Below, piece by piece: positions 63,690 through 64,000 of a stretch of 64,000 bases of DNA (within the stretch, counting starts at the first letter, position 1; every line of letters starts with the position of its first letter). Location: the NCBI RefSeq assembly GCF_033001325.1, contig NZ_CP133111.1, forward strand, positions 2,852,001 through 2,916,000. Direction: 5' to 3'. Position numbers and translations under genes: made by a program. Source of the stretch: Rhodopseudomonas sp. BAL398. GTDB lineage: Bacteria; Pseudomonadota; Alphaproteobacteria; Rhizobiales; Xanthobacteraceae. Under the pieces are notes generated by a model that was not told where the DNA came from, ran no database searches, and saw nothing but the letters and a program-made list of their open reading frames with translations.

Positions 63690-64000
63690 CGGCGCTCCAG
63701 CACGTCGAGAACCCGCGCCAGCGCCTCTGGGTCGACCTGCGCATCGACCCGAACCCGTCGCCGGTTGCCAAGATCGATCTCGATCATTCCGTGCCTGGCT
63801 GGCGGCACCGGCCTCATCCGGCGATCGTCTTCGGATGGCGGCTTCGTATTGTCCTCGCCCGTCACCGTAGCGGCGATCTGCACCGGTGCAAAGCAGGGAC
63901 CGACGCGCTCGGTTGTGCGTGCCTGCCGGCGCCAGGTGAACACCACGCTGGCCGCAACGCCATTGCGCCGCGCAACCTCCGTCACCTTCGCCCCTGGCGC
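63686..64000 (-). CDS. tnpA: IS66 accessory protein TnpA, 5' end outside the window
   Basis: The last 104 or so codons of an IS66 ORF1 protein are present. They include a helix-turn-helix end (VTEVARRNGVAASVVFTWRRQ) and a basic, Pro-rich tail ending VDPEALARVLDVLERR. The frame stays open to the window edge, so the true start lies beyond 64000. The ATG-like codon at 63985 is not the start. Confidence 0.9.
   Translation of the reverse strand, partial: APGAKVTEVARRNGVAASVVFTWRRQARTTERVGPCFAPVQIAATVTGEDNTKPPSEDDRRMRPVPPARHGMIEIDLGNRRRVRVDAQVDPEALARVLDVLERR

Larger units (their letters stand above)
61630..64000 (-). mobile_element. IS66-family element, partial
   Basis: The three genes tnpA, tnpB and tnpC of an IS66 element are in the usual order and overlap on the minus strand. 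The left end is placed where the oleate hydratase frame is lost and where GTACGCATCC begins, similar to the GTAAGCG-type ends of the family. The right end and the expected 8-bp target duplication lie outside the window. Confidence 0.85.

Noticed and set aside
1-64000. CRISPR arrays
   Set aside because: I saw no set of regularly spaced direct repeats and no cas-like gene anywhere in the window.

Overview
The window is high-GC alphaproteobacterial DNA. It looks like a chromosome of the Rhodopseudomonas/Bradyrhizobium group (Nitrobacteraceae). The evidence is the trxB - lsrB - AbcR-type sRNA order, an Lrp gene divergent from trxB, carB close to greA, and the general character of the proteins. 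This assignment comes from gene content and recall, not from a search.

Layout. 0-11.6 kb is core chromosome: a DUF3309 peptide, msrB/msrA, an odd tRNA-Cys-like gene, carB, greA, a DoxX protein, an Lrp regulator, trxB, lsrB with a small RNA behind it, an orphan ParA and two small conserved proteins. 12.1-13.5 kb is an integration hotspot: the 3' part of a His-type tRNA followed by a P4-like tyrosine integrase. 13.58-32.43 kb is a separate 18.8-kb island bounded by a 19-bp direct repeat. It encodes a large serine recombinase, VapBC, an AlpA-like regulator, a glutamate-decarboxylase acid-resistance cassette with a decayed Nramp gene, Ti-type TraA/TraC/TraD with a recognisable oriT, and a three-gene operon (membrane-anchored TerB protein, BrxD-like ATPase, Lhr-like helicase). 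It has no type IV secretion genes, so it is best read as a mobilizable element that needs a helper.

32.4-60.2 kb is mostly stress response and efflux: a chemoreceptor preceded by a receptor relic; an operon of patatin lipoprotein, HlyD adaptor, RbbA-like double ABC protein and ABC-2 permease; a DUF1269 protein divergent from a TetR; a coiled-coil protein; an RND pump with its adaptor and a universal stress protein, divergent from an AcrR-like TetR; a small sigma-factor cluster; ohr/ohrR and a GST; a PepSY protein; and an EmrA/EmrB/outer-membrane-factor/TetR efflux operon. 60.8-64 kb is an oleate hydratase gene cut by an IS66-family element that runs off the window.

Two operator families link genes across the window. 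Sites with GTTGATTA half-sites and 4-bp spacing lie before the DUF1269/TetR pair, the coiled-coil gene and the PepSY gene. A second site (ACGATAC-Y-GTACCGTTT) lies before the Emr-type operon and before a small secreted Cys-rich protein just after that operon's TetR. The strongest candidate for a poorly described system is the TerB/ATPase/helicase operon on the island, probably a defence or DNA-processing module.
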